This document shows, piece after piece, positions 25,043-33,143 of a stretch of 41,302 bases of DNA (positions are counted from its first letter, which is position 1; every line of letters begins with the position of its first letter). The notes beneath the pieces were generated by a model that was given only the letters and a program-made list of their open reading frames with translations, was not told where the DNA came from and did not search any database. Origin of the DNA: Lachnospiraceae bacterium UBA7143 (GTDB taxonomy: Bacteria > Bacillota > Clostridia > Lachnospirales > Lachnospiraceae). The translations under genes and the position numbers were made by a program. Location of the stretch: the NCBI GenBank assembly GCA_002491905.1, contig DKWV01000023.1, positions 1 through 41,302 of the forward strand. The letters run 5' to 3'.

Positions 25043-27034
25043 CTACAGCATCGTATCATCCCGCAAAACCTCCGCCAGATTCATCTTCCGCATCCTGCGC
25101 CAACTCAGGTAATAGGCAAGCGCCACCGTGCCTCCGACCGCCAGCATAAACATGCCGATCGGAACAAAAGGCGCCTCCGCCAGAAATTCCGCCGCATCCA
25201 TATAGCTCGCCTTTAACATAGCTCCCACCACCAAAACAGCTACAGCCGCCGCCCACAGCATCGGACGGCCCGCGAGCGCAAACGCCTCAATACAGAACAT
25301 GTTCCGCAGTTCCTGCGGCGTCATGCCCACGGAAAGGTATCTGGCAAACTCCCGTTTCCTCTGCCGCACAAAGCCGAGCGTGTTGGAAAACACATCCCCC
25401 ACGCCGATCAGGGCAAGCAGCACGCAAAAGCTCCCCAGCACGAGCATCATCCCCTGTATCTGCAGATCATTCGTCTCGTATTCCCGGATGCGGTTCTCGC
25501 TCTCGACCGTATACTTTTCCCCAAGTTTTTGGTCAATTTCGTGTTGTATCGTTTCCAATTTCTTCCGGCCGTCCCCATCGCTGCAAAGGATCCGAACGAG
25601 GGTATCTTTCTCCGCGCCGCCTGTCCGCCCTCCGATCTCTTTCCACAGACTTGCCGGAATAAAATGCACCAGTTCATACTTGTCAAGTGTGGCGTATTCT
25701 TCCCGCAAAACAGGAACCGTCCCCGTACAGGCAAGAACCGGAATTTCCGCAGTCTCCCCTCCTGTCTGCACCGTAAGCTTTGTCGCGCCTGCATCCTTTA
25801 TATAGGGCATATACGTCGGATGTCTGAAATCGGGATTCGTCACATCACAGATTAGGTTCCGTATCACCGCCCCGTCCGTCCTCTTTGGGGCACCGATCTC
25901 TTCGCAGTACGCCTGAAATCCTACGTCATCCATAATGATAATCGGTGCGCTCACCCAAAAATCCGCTCCATCCCACTCCACATACTTTCCTGCGTCGTGG
26001 GAAAAACCCCCGTTAGCCTTCAGCTCCTCACTCATTTTTTCCTCTGTAACGCGGGTTCTTGCTTTCGCTTTCTGATAAACAGCCACGTTTTCCACGCCCG
26101 GTATCTCCCGCAGTTCATCCGCCTCTCCGAAGTCGTTTATCCCTGTATCTTTCACAGTAACCATAATGTCCCAGGCATCCTGGTATTTTTCAAAGTAAGT
26201 CTCCCTTGTGCTGATTTCAGACAAAGTAAAAAAGCACTGCATCAGCGTAAAAGCCGTCATGGAAAAAAGCAGGGAGATCGACGCCGTCCGAAGCGCCCGT
26301 CTCTGTGTCTTCAATGCATTTCCCGCCAGTTCTCCCTCCATGCCGAATAAAAAGGAAAGTACGGGGGAACACCTTTTCCGTTTCAGTTCCAGTTCCCGCG
26401 CATTTTTGATCGCCTCAAGCGGTGTCATCACGCTCAGTTTCCTTGCCGGCATCCATGCTGATATTCCTATCGTGATTCCTGCTGCCAGAAGCGTAAACGC
26501 CAGAATCAGCGGATGGTAACTGAACACATGCGCCCTCCTGCCTTCCACGTTTCTGACCAGCACCTCTAGCAGGGCTAAAAGTCCCCTGCTCCCCGCTATG
26601 CCAAGCAAGGTTCCCGCCACAATAGGAGCAGTGCACAGAAATGCCGCCTCCTGTAAAAGACATCTCCGTATCTGTTTCGGCGTTGCCCCGATACTGGATA
26701 AAATGCCAAACTGATGGATTCGTGCCTGCATAGACACCGCAAAGGCATTGTGTATGATAAGGATTAACGAAATCGACGCCAGTGCCATAATAAGAAGGAA
26801 CAACGGGAACACCAGCCTTGGCGCCTCGTCGTTTGCGTCGCGCACCAGGTACATCGCCATAAGCGCATACTGATCCCCCTCCGCCCGAAGTCTTTCCACC
26901 TCGTACTTCCACATATTGTAAAAGAGACTGCTCAACAATGACAGGAGCAAAGATGAGATAAATGCAGCCGTCATGATGGAAACGGCAGTGGCACGGTTAT
27001 TTTTAAGATACCCCGACGAATAGTCTCTCCACAT
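25043..27034 (-). CDS. ABC transporter permease, FtsX type (tandem domains)
   Basis: 663 residues with GGGGGTAGGGAAT before the ATG. Membrane helices lie near 16-40, then three around 73-190 forming the first FtsX domain (SMQARIHQFGILSSIGATPKQI), one near 245-270, and three at the C-terminus (second FtsX domain, RQRKREFARYLSVGMTPQEL). About 240 residues between them form a large extracellular domain. This layout resembles bacitracin/peptide-type exporters and MacB-like mechanotransmitters. It pairs with the ATPase just upstream (5-base gap) and a two-component system, a common peptide-antibiotic sensing and resistance arrangement. The substrate is unknown. Confidence 0.92.
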   Translation of the reverse strand: MWRDYSSGYLKNNRATAVSIMTAAFISSLLLSLLSSLFYNMWKYEVERLRAEGDQYALMAMYLVRDANDEAPRLVFPLFLLIMALASISLILIIHNAFAVSMQARIHQFGILSSIGATPKQIRRCLLQEAAFLCTAPIVAGTLLGIAGSRGLLALLEVLVRNVEGRRAHVFSYHPLILAFTLLAAGITIGISAWMPARKLSVMTPLEAIKNARELELKRKRCSPVLSFLFGMEGELAGNALKTQRRALRTASISLLFSMTAFTLMQCFFTLSEISTRETYFEKYQDAWDIMVTVKDTGINDFGEADELREIPGVENVAVYQKAKARTRVTEEKMSEELKANGGFSHDAGKYVEWDGADFWVSAPIIIMDDVGFQAYCEEIGAPKRTDGAVIRNLICDVTNPDFRHPTYMPYIKDAGATKLTVQTGGETAEIPVLACTGTVPVLREEYATLDKYELVHFIPASLWKEIGGRTGGAEKDTLVRILCSDGDGRKKLETIQHEIDQKLGEKYTVESENRIREYETNDLQIQGMMLVLGSFCVLLALIGVGDVFSNTLGFVRQRKREFARYLSVGMTPQELRNMFCIEAFALAGRPMLWAAAVAVLVVGAMLKASYMDAAEFLAEAPFVPIGMFMLAVGGTVALAYYLSWRRMRKMNLAEVLRDDTML

Positions 27035-27039
27035 ATTCC

Positions 27040-27720
27040 CTACCCCCTTCTCTCATCGCTGACAATACGGCCATCTTCAACAGTTATGATCCTGTCCGCC
27101 TGCAGGGCGATCTTTTCATCGTGGGTAATCAGCAGGATGGTCTGCTTTAAATTGCGGTTGGAGAGTTTGAGCATATCCATGATTTCCCCGGAATTTTTCT
27201 GGTCCAGATTTCCAGTCGGCTCATCCGCCAGGAGCAGCGCCGGGCGGTAAATCAGCGAGCGGGCAATGGCAGCCCTCTGCTGCTGCCCGCCCGATAACTG
27301 GTTGGGCAAAGCCTCCAGCCGTTTGGAAATACCAAGCGCATTCACTACCTCCTCAAAATACGCCTCATTCGGTTTCTTTTTATCCAGTGTAAGCGGCATC
27401 AGAATGTTTTTCCTAACCGTCAGCGTGGGGATCAGATTATAAAACTGGTACACCAGCCCCACCTTCCTGCGCCGGAAAATAGCGGCCTGCGTCTGATTCA
27501 GTTTGGAGAGATCCGTCCCTTCCACGGTAACCCTGCCGCCTGTAGGCTTATCCACACTGCCCAGAATATGCAGCAGAGTAGATTTGCCGGAACCGGATGC
27601 CCCGGTAACCGCTACAAACTCTCCCCTGTCAACTTTCAGGTCAATCCCGGAAAGCGCCGTCACCTGATTGTCCCCGGAAACGTATATCTTCGTAACTCCT
27701 TCGCACGTCAAAATATTCAT
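27040..27720 (-). CDS. ABC transporter ATP-binding protein (LolD/MacB-like)
   Basis: 226 residues from the ATG at 27720 (GGGAGGAAAAGTTGG upstream); the frame beyond it overlaps the kinase gene and is not used. It has all nucleotide-binding motifs: Walker A GASGSGKSTLL, Q-loop LVYQFYNLIPTL, signature LSGGQQQRAAIARSL, Walker B LLLADEPTGNLD, and switch LITHDEKIA. This subfamily drives FtsX-type permeases. It lies 49 bases after the kinase, where a response-regulator box candidate (27746-27777) sits. Confidence 0.96.
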   Translation of the reverse strand: MNILTCEGVTKIYVSGDNQVTALSGIDLKVDRGEFVAVTGASGSGKSTLLHILGSVDKPTGGRVTVEGTDLSKLNQTQAAIFRRRKVGLVYQFYNLIPTLTVRKNILMPLTLDKKKPNEAYFEEVVNALGISKRLEALPNQLSGGQQQRAAIARSLIYRPALLLADEPTGNLDQKNSGEIMDMLKLSNRNLKQTILLITHDEKIALQADRIITVEDGRIVSDERRG

Positions 27721-27745
27721 CCAACTTTTCCTCCCTTCACCTATC

Positions 27746-27777
27746 ATCATAACAGGTAAAAGTGACAACTCAGTGAC
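27746..27777 (-). promoter_or_regulatory. Candidate response-regulator-dependent promoter of the ABC exporter
   Basis: Minus strand: GTCACT occurs twice 11 bases apart (27772-27777 and 27761-27766), overlapping the -35 position. A TATGAT -10 (27746-27751) lies 17 bases further on. The same layout is seen at 13548-13590. The box overlaps the kinase stop codon. Confidence 0.4.
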
Positions 27778-28654
27778 GGTAGAACCGGATTTCAAAGCAG
27801 GCACCGCCCTTCGGTAGATTCTTTGCTCGTATAGTGCCATTCTGACGCTCGATGATTTCCTTTGCCAGCGCCAGTCCGATACCGATGCCGCCCTCCCCCG
27901 CGTTTTTCCCCCGGTAAAACCGTTCAAAGAGATGGGGCAGATCCTCCCTGTCAAATCCTGCCCCTTCATCCTGTATCAGTATCACCGTATATAGGGGATT
28001 CTGTTCATAAAAACAGTGGACGCATCCGCCAGCATTGTGCTCCGCGCAGTTTTTCATCAGATTCATGACCGCTTCCATAGTCCAGTCCAGATCCACTTTT
28101 ACCGTCATCTCCCCCAGCTCTGGAATGTCAGCGGAAACTTTCGACTGCGAAAAAATCTCCTGCAGATTGTCCGCCGCGAGCACAAGCAGGGTATAGACAT
28201 CCGTCTCCTTCCTCTTTAAAACCAGTGTGCCGGCGTCCAGACGGGCTAAAAGAAGCAGGGCCTCCTCCAGATGCGTCAGTCTCAAAAGCTGTCTCTGAAT
28301 CTGCTCCCGCCCCTCTTTTCCCTCCTCCCCTTCCATCGTCTGCACACACAGGGAAATGGCCGTGAGCGGCGTCCTGATCTGATGCGCAATATTGGACAAG
28401 TTCCGCGCAAACTCATTTTTTGTCCGCACCGCCTCCTCTTTGGTCTGATAAAGATATGTCACCGTCTTGTAAATCTCATCCTCCAGCTTGGAAAACTCGT
28501 CTTCGCCAAGCGCAGAAAGAACCGGCGCATTTCCCGTATTAGCCTGTTCCAAATATTCCGTCAAATTCCGCAGACGCTGCCGTTTCCTCTTCCAGCGCCA
28601 CAGAAACCTCCCCGCGAAGGGAGTTGTGCCCGTCCTTTTTCCTTTTCCACTCAT
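27770..28654 (-). CDS. Sensor histidine kinase without membrane segments
   Basis: 294 residues, with ATG overlapping the response-regulator stop as ATGA and GGAGGATGTTTT in front. The phospho-acceptor motif is NIAHQIRTPLTAIS (His91). The N-box (MEAVMNLMKNCAEHN), G1 (IQDEGAGFD), F-box (LFERFYRG) and G2 (GGIGIGLALAKEI) follow. Before the His there is only a basic stretch (RFLWRWKRKRQRLRNL) and a HAMP-like or coiled segment; no membrane helix is visible, although related kinases in such clusters have one or two. It may sense through the neighbouring permease. An N-terminal truncation is possible but would be hard to reconcile with the good ribosome site. Confidence 0.93.
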   Translation of the reverse strand: MSGKGKRTGTTPFAGRFLWRWKRKRQRLRNLTEYLEQANTGNAPVLSALGEDEFSKLEDEIYKTVTYLYQTKEEAVRTKNEFARNLSNIAHQIRTPLTAISLCVQTMEGEEGKEGREQIQRQLLRLTHLEEALLLLARLDAGTLVLKRKETDVYTLLVLAADNLQEIFSQSKVSADIPELGEMTVKVDLDWTMEAVMNLMKNCAEHNAGGCVHCFYEQNPLYTVILIQDEGAGFDREDLPHLFERFYRGKNAGEGGIGIGLALAKEIIERQNGTIRAKNLPKGGACFEIRFYRH

Positions 28655-29322
28655 AAAACATCCTCCATGCGGTAGCCCACGCTTCTGACCGTTTTCAGAC
28701 AGGCCGGCTGATGCAGCTTGTCCCGCAGACGTTTAACTGTAACAGACAGGGTATTGTCATTTACATAGTTCCCGTTTACATCCCACACCTGTTCCAGCAG
28801 TTTTTCTCTGGTCACGATTCTTCCCTTATTCCTCATCAGACATAAAAGCACCTGATACTCCGCCGCACTCAAAATCACCTCCTTCTGCCTGCAGGTGACA
28901 AGCATACGGTTTAAATCCATCGCAATTTCACCGCAGATGAGATACTGCCCGCTCACGTTCCCACTCCTCCGAAAGAGCGCCTGCACTCTGGAATACAGCA
29001 CCTCCAATGCAAAAGGCTTCACCACATAGTCGTCCGCACCGCTCTCAAATCCCGAAACAATATCCGAACTGTCATCCCGCACGGTAATAAAAATGACCGG
29101 CAGTTCTTTCCAATTCCTGCGAATCCACTGGCACAGGCCATCCCCACGCCCGTCCGGCATATTCCAGTCAAGCAGCACCATGGCCGGCAGACACTCTGCT
29201 AGCGCCTGCCGCAGTTGTGCAAGCGTACCATATACCGACACTCTTATACTTTTTCGCTCCAGATATTCCTTCACCATCCCCGCAATCACCGGGTCGTCCT
29301 CGGCATAATAAATTTTCATCAT
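28651..29322 (-). CDS. OmpR-family response regulator of the exporter system
   Basis: 223 residues from the ATG at 29322 (AGGACATTGGG upstream; the next codon is also ATG). The receiver domain starts KIYYAEDDPVIAGMV, the phospho-acceptor Asp is in VLLDWNMPDGRG, and the Lys is in DYVVKPFALE. The C-terminal winged helix (GRIVTREKLLEQVWDVNGNYVNDNTLSVTVKRLRDKL) is complete. It is the first gene of the regulator-kinase-ATPase-permease unit. It probably acts at the repeats at 27761-27777. Confidence 0.95.
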   Translation of the reverse strand: MMKIYYAEDDPVIAGMVKEYLERKSIRVSVYGTLAQLRQALAECLPAMVLLDWNMPDGRGDGLCQWIRRNWKELPVIFITVRDDSSDIVSGFESGADDYVVKPFALEVLYSRVQALFRRSGNVSGQYLICGEIAMDLNRMLVTCRQKEVILSAAEYQVLLCLMRNKGRIVTREKLLEQVWDVNGNYVNDNTLSVTVKRLRDKLHQPACLKTVRSVGYRMEDVL

Positions 29323-29359
29323 CCCAATGTCCTGCCTTTTCGCTTTCCATTCAATTTGT

Positions 29360-29368
29360 ATTATACCA
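29360..29368 (-). promoter_or_regulatory. Extended -10 promoter of the regulator-kinase unit
   Basis: Minus strand TGGTATAAT (29360-29368) is an extended -10 with no good -35, about 40 bases before the response regulator start. Confidence 0.5.
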
Positions 29369-29386
29369 TACAAAAAGATAGGCATT

Positions 29387-29416
29387 TTGCAAAAAACATG
29401 CTATAATAAATATAAT
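29387..29416 (+). promoter_or_regulatory. Promoter of the PocR-domain gene
   Basis: TTGCAA (29387-29392), an 18-base spacer, then TATAAT (29411-29416). A second TGCTATAAT extended -10 overlaps (29399-29407). It is divergent from the regulator promoter. Confidence 0.6.
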
Positions 29417-29441
29417 ATTGTTGAAGGAGGGGGAAATCGAC

Positions 29442-30215
29442 ATGAAACTCTCAGATTTTATGGATATGTCGCATTTACAGAAAATTCAGGACACTTTTTC
29501 GCAGGCCACCGGCCTTGCTGCCATTGCCGTCGACACCGAGGGCAACTATATGACCAAAGGGAGCGGCTTCACCGACTTTTGTACGAAGCAGACCCAGGGC
29601 TGTCAGGAAGGCGCCAAACGCTGTCAGAAATGTACCGCTGCCGGTCAGGGCGTTTATGAATGCCATGCGGGGCTGATGGAGTTTTCCGTCGATATCATTT
29701 TAAACGGTGAAAAACTGGGGCGTTTAATCGGTGGACAAGTTTTCTCCCGCGAGCCGGATGTGGAAAAGCTCACTGCCCTCGCTGCAGAGCTTGGGATTGA
29801 TCCTGACGTTTATATCCGTGCTGCCCGCAAAGTGCCTGTACGAACAGAATCGGCTATCCGCGCCGCTGTTTCCCTCCTGAATGATATGGTAAATATCCTG
29901 ATTGTACAGGAATATATGAGCGCCACGGAATATAAAAAGATTCATGTTTGGGAGGAAGAAATCGCAAGCGCCACGGAAACCGTGGCCCGGATCAAGGAAA
30001 ACACCAGGGAGCTTGAGGGCATCGCCTCCAAGCAGACGATTATGGCGTTAAACGCCTCCATAGAGACCGCCAGAGTCGGTGCGGCGGGTGCTGGCTTCGG
30101 TATCATCGCGAAACAGATGGGCACCTTCTCAAAACAGTCCACGGAGATCTACAAAAAGATCACACAGGACGCCAACAGCATCGCCGAATCCATACATAAA
30201 ATGAATGAAACCTAA
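29442..30215 (+). CDS. PocR-domain soluble mini-chemoreceptor-like protein
   Basis: 257 residues from the ATG at 29442 with AAGGAGGGGGAAATCGAC. Residues about 5-165 are a PocR ligand-binding domain (LQKIQDTFSQATGLAAIAVD, then Cys-rich CTKQTQGCQEGAKRCQKC and ECHAGLMEFSVDI, and LIGGQVFSREPD). This domain family was proposed to sense small hydrocarbon derivatives. The last 85 residues form a short helical hairpin resembling the chemoreceptor tip (IMALNASIETARVGAAGAGF). Compared with the usual EAARAGEAGRGF, the Glu and Arg near the turn are replaced by Ala. There is no membrane helix or HAMP. It is a single gene with its own promoter and terminator. Coupling to CheA/CheW is uncertain. Confidence 0.88.
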   Translation: MKLSDFMDMSHLQKIQDTFSQATGLAAIAVDTEGNYMTKGSGFTDFCTKQTQGCQEGAKRCQKCTAAGQGVYECHAGLMEFSVDIILNGEKLGRLIGGQVFSREPDVEKLTALAAELGIDPDVYIRAARKVPVRTESAIRAAVSLLNDMVNILIVQEYMSATEYKKIHVWEEEIASATETVARIKENTRELEGIASKQTIMALNASIETARVGAAGAGFGIIAKQMGTFSKQSTEIYKKITQDANSIAESIHKMNET

Positions 30216-30217
30216 TC

Positions 30218-30283
30218 TGTATTTCTATAAACAGAAATACAAAAGCTGTCTCCTATTTCTTTTTTGCAGGAGACAGCTTTTTT
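30218..30283 (+). terminator. Double hairpin terminator after the PocR gene
   Basis: TGTATTTCT/AGAAATACA (30218-30226 and 30233-30241), then AAAAGCTGTCTCCT/AGGAGACAGCTTTT (30241-30254 and 30268-30281) followed by a T run. The second stem can also stop the convergent gene at 30309. Confidence 0.85.
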
Positions 30284-30308
30284 GAATGGATTATCTGCCG
30301 TTTTCGGA

Positions 30309-30977
30309 CTACACAATAATCTCCAGATATCCCACCATCTTTGCCATATCAAACTCTTTTATCACACCCAGATTTGGATCGTAATACTTTCCGTCATAGC
30401 CTACCAGATAATGACTGTATCTGCCCATGCGCTCCATGATGATCGTGCACCTCGGCAGCTCCACGCTCTTGCCAAGCGTATACACGATTTTATCCGCATG
30501 GCGTATGCCCAGATATTCCAGGGTGGCGATCATTTTGCTCATGTTAGCCTGCCACTCCCTGCACTTCATGATATCGCAGGCCTCATCAAGCGTCGTCCCC
30601 GCAATCATGGCAATACAGGACTGCCCGCACAGACCATCCCAAGGCTGTGTCACCAGATCCACCCCGTCAATTCTGCGGATCGGATGTTCCACACTGTAAG
30701 GACTGTCTCCGCCCCTGCTCACCACATTGCCCACGATCTCAATGGAGATCAGGTATTTCTTTCCAAGCTCCACCTTGGACAGTGTGTCCTGACTGACCGG
30801 AATGTCATAGTAGCCCTGTCCCTTCGGCAGAAGGTCGCAGATAAAGCACACATCGTCAAAGCAGACGCGTACCGGCGCATCCCCCACCTTCTCACACACC
30901 TCCCAGACATTGAAGGGCACGGAGATGGCATTTTCATTCTCCCGAAATTCTACAGTACCTTCAAATTCGTATTTCAT
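30309..30977 (-). CDS. DUF1905 domain fused to C39-like cysteine peptidase domain
   Basis: 222 residues from the ATG at 30977 (GCAGGG seven bases upstream); an ATG at 31028 is in frame but has a poorly placed ribosome site. Residues about 3-82 match DUF1905 (YEFEGTVEF, ICDLLPKGQGYYDIPVSQ), a small beta-barrel of unknown function. Residues about 108-222 look like a C39/papain-like fold: QPWDGLCGQSCIAMIAG, with Gln111 and Cys117 placed like the oxyanion Gln and nucleophile of C39 peptidases, then SHYLVGYDGKYYDPN with His189 and Asp200. It has no signal peptide. It sits 84 bases after the GH25 gene. The function is unknown; a C39-like scaffold could also be catalytically inactive. Confidence 0.65.
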   Translation of the reverse strand: MKYEFEGTVEFRENENAISVPFNVWEVCEKVGDAPVRVCFDDVCFICDLLPKGQGYYDIPVSQDTLSKVELGKKYLISIEIVGNVVSRGGDSPYSVEHPIRRIDGVDLVTQPWDGLCGQSCIAMIAGTTLDEACDIMKCREWQANMSKMIATLEYLGIRHADKIVYTLGKSVELPRCTIIMERMGRYSHYLVGYDGKYYDPNLGVIKEFDMAKMVGYLEIIV

Positions 30978-31060
30978 GTCGTAACCCTGCCTTTCTTTTT
31001 GTATTTCTACGGTGCCGGCTTTTGCCATCCCTGCCGTTTCACCGCTGTTTGCTGCCTTTA

Positions 31061-32197
31061 CTAATCATCATCCCCGTCATCTTCCTTCGGCATCTCAAAG
31101 CTGATATTCAGATCCACATCGCCCTTGATACCAGCGACCTTTCCCTTATTGGTATACTGCCAGATCTTAAAATCATACGGGAAATAATAAGCCTCGTCAT
31201 AGTAGGCAAACCACTTGTCATATTCCTCCAGCTCCTCAATATTTAAGAGCAGCATGAAAGTCTTTAAATTGCCGTAAATCATCGGGGTGTATCCGGCCTC
31301 TTTGATCTTCTCGCAAAAGGCAATGCAGTATTTTGTCCGCTCCTCACTCGTCAGATCATTTCCCCTCGCGTTCGTGCTCGTCACCGCCTCCACGTCAATG
31401 ACCACAGGATATGTCACTTTGTATGGCGCGATGGACTCAATCACAAAATCAGCTTCCTCCTCAGCCTCCTCCTCGCTCATGGCCTGTGTAAAAAAGTAAA
31501 CGCCCACATCAATATCATTTTTCAGCGCTCCCTTGATGTTTCTCTGAAAAGTCTCATCCTCCAGGATTTCACCCTCGGTATAGCCCCGGATGCCCAGACG
31601 GATGAACGCGTAATCCACTTCATCTTCCGCCACCTTCTCCCAGTCGATTTTATCCTGATATCTGGAAACGTCAATACCTTTGCGGGAAGCCCTCTCCCCG
31701 TCCACGTAATAATGAATAACGCCGTCCCCGTCCGCCATAAAGGAATCCGGATCGTATGTATTTTGGGCCAGCGTCTCTAAAATCGGGAAGAAATAGTACC
31801 GCCCGGCATCCGCCACCACGATCTCATCTGGGAAAAAGGCGCGGAGCATCTCTGTCGTTCCCTGCCCGGAAGTCATGAACTCCTTGATTCTGCCAAGGAA
31901 TTGGCTGCTTACCTCTTCTCCGGTTTTCTCCTTCGCTTCCTCCACCGCGCTCTCAATCATGGCATCCACCTCCGCCTGATTGTAAGCCGCCTCCTCCTTC
32001 AGACGGATAGCCTCCAGCTCACTCATAACCGCTGTATTTTTCTGCTGAAGCGCCCGGTACTGGAACACCATCACCAGACAGACCGTAACCGCCGTTAAAG
32101 TGACGATACAGAGGAGAATGGAACCTGCCAGAATACTGTTCTCACTTCTCCTTCGTTTCTTTTTGGACCGTTTCCCCTGCAAATGACTCTCCTGCAT
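31061..32197 (-). CDS. Membrane-anchored GH25 family lysozyme-like muramidase
   Basis: 378 residues. A basic N-terminus (KRSKKKRRR) precedes one membrane helix (about 22-45), placing the rest outside. A coiled-coil stretch (about 46-95) then leads to the catalytic domain (from about 175). GH25 features are GIDVSRYQDKIDWEKV with the first Asp, AFIRLGIRGY, VGVYFFTQAMS, the acidic pair in YPVVIDVEAVTS, and KIWQYTNKGKVAGIKGDVDLN at the end. GH25 enzymes cut the MurNAc-GlcNAc bond of peptidoglycan. The anchor and coiled coil suggest cell-wall remodelling rather than phage lysis. It is 27 bases from the YitT gene. Confidence 0.93.
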   Translation of the reverse strand: MQESHLQGKRSKKKRRRSENSILAGSILLCIVTLTAVTVCLVMVFQYRALQQKNTAVMSELEAIRLKEEAAYNQAEVDAMIESAVEEAKEKTGEEVSSQFLGRIKEFMTSGQGTTEMLRAFFPDEIVVADAGRYYFFPILETLAQNTYDPDSFMADGDGVIHYYVDGERASRKGIDVSRYQDKIDWEKVAEDEVDYAFIRLGIRGYTEGEILEDETFQRNIKGALKNDIDVGVYFFTQAMSEEEAEEEADFVIESIAPYKVTYPVVIDVEAVTSTNARGNDLTSEERTKYCIAFCEKIKEAGYTPMIYGNLKTFMLLLNIEELEEYDKWFAYYDEAYYFPYDFKIWQYTNKGKVAGIKGDVDLNISFEMPKEDDGDDD

Positions 32198-32224
32198 AGA
32201 CTCTCCTTTTATATGCGCATGCCG

Positions 32225-33073
32225 CTACACGCGCTCACTAAAGTAGCTTTTGTACCCTTCCCCAAACACCTCTGTCGCGCTTGTGATAATCATAAAGGAA
32301 TTGGGATCCTCCTGCTTGACAATCTCCTCCGCCCTGGGCGATACGGGTTTTTTCACCACACACATAATCACCCGCTTGTTATCTCCACTATATGCGCCCT
32401 GCCCTTTTATATATGTCACGCCGATATTCAGGTCCGACAAAAGACGCTCCGCAATTTTCTCCGCCCTGCCGCTGATGATATACAGAAGTTTCGCCTCGTC
32501 CCTTCCATAGAGCACAATATCCATCACCACGGAAGTGCAGATGGCGGAAATCGCCGCATACAGCGCGGCGTTCAGGTCACGGAAAACGATGCCGGAAAGT
32601 GTCACCACCAGCGCATCCGCTATAAAAAAGATTTTTCCCGTCTTCAGGTGCGGAAAACGAAGACGAAGGGCCTTGACGATAATATCCATTCCCCCTGTGG
32701 TGGCTCCCGCGCGCATGATCACGCCGATGGAAACCGCCGTGAGCGTGCCGCCCACCAACGCTGCCAGAAGGATATCGTTCGTAGCCGCCCCGTATGCTGA
32801 CAGCACATTCGTAAAGAAGGAAATCAGCGCTGTTGCGTAAATCGTGGACAGAGTCAGGCTAATCCCGAATTTCCAGACCGCGAAGACCAGAATCGGTATA
32901 TTGATCAGCATAATAAACGTACCTGTGCTGACCGGCAGAAGTCTGCTTAAAATAATGGAAATACCGGTCACGCCGCCCGGCGCCATATTGTTGGGGTCTG
33001 TAAAAAGACTGACCCCGACTGCGTAAACAAATGCTGCTAATGTAATAATAACATATTTCTTTACTTTCTTCAT
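32225..33073 (-). CDS. YitT family membrane protein with DUF2179 domain
   Basis: 282 residues. About five or six membrane helices occupy the first 170 residues, including the conserved NNMAPGGVTGISIIL and GATTGGMDIIVKAL. A cytoplasmic DUF2179 domain (GRAEKIAERLLSDLNIGVTYIKGQGAYSG, then MCVVKKPVSPRAEEIVKQEDPNSFMIITSATEVFG) ends the protein. Its function is not established; some members are linked to ion or metabolite movement by inference only. An extended -10 promoter lies in front (33116-33121). Confidence 0.92.
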   Translation of the reverse strand: MKKVKKYVIITLAAFVYAVGVSLFTDPNNMAPGGVTGISIILSRLLPVSTGTFIMLINIPILVFAVWKFGISLTLSTIYATALISFFTNVLSAYGAATNDILLAALVGGTLTAVSIGVIMRAGATTGGMDIIVKALRLRFPHLKTGKIFFIADALVVTLSGIVFRDLNAALYAAISAICTSVVMDIVLYGRDEAKLLYIISGRAEKIAERLLSDLNIGVTYIKGQGAYSGDNKRVIMCVVKKPVSPRAEEIVKQEDPNSFMIITSATEVFGEGYKSYFSERV

Positions 33074-33115
33074 GAATATGAATCCCGCCTTTTTCTTTTA
33101 TCATATCCATTTGGA

Positions 33116-33123
33116 ATTATATC
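33116..33123 (-). promoter_or_regulatory. Extended -10 promoter before the YitT-family gene
   Basis: Minus strand TGATATAAT in the 70-base gap after ilvA. There is no convincing -35. A CCGCA/TGCGG hairpin (about 33127-33141) lies just upstream. Confidence 0.4.
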
Positions 33124-33143
33124 ATCCGCAGTGCATGCGGCTA

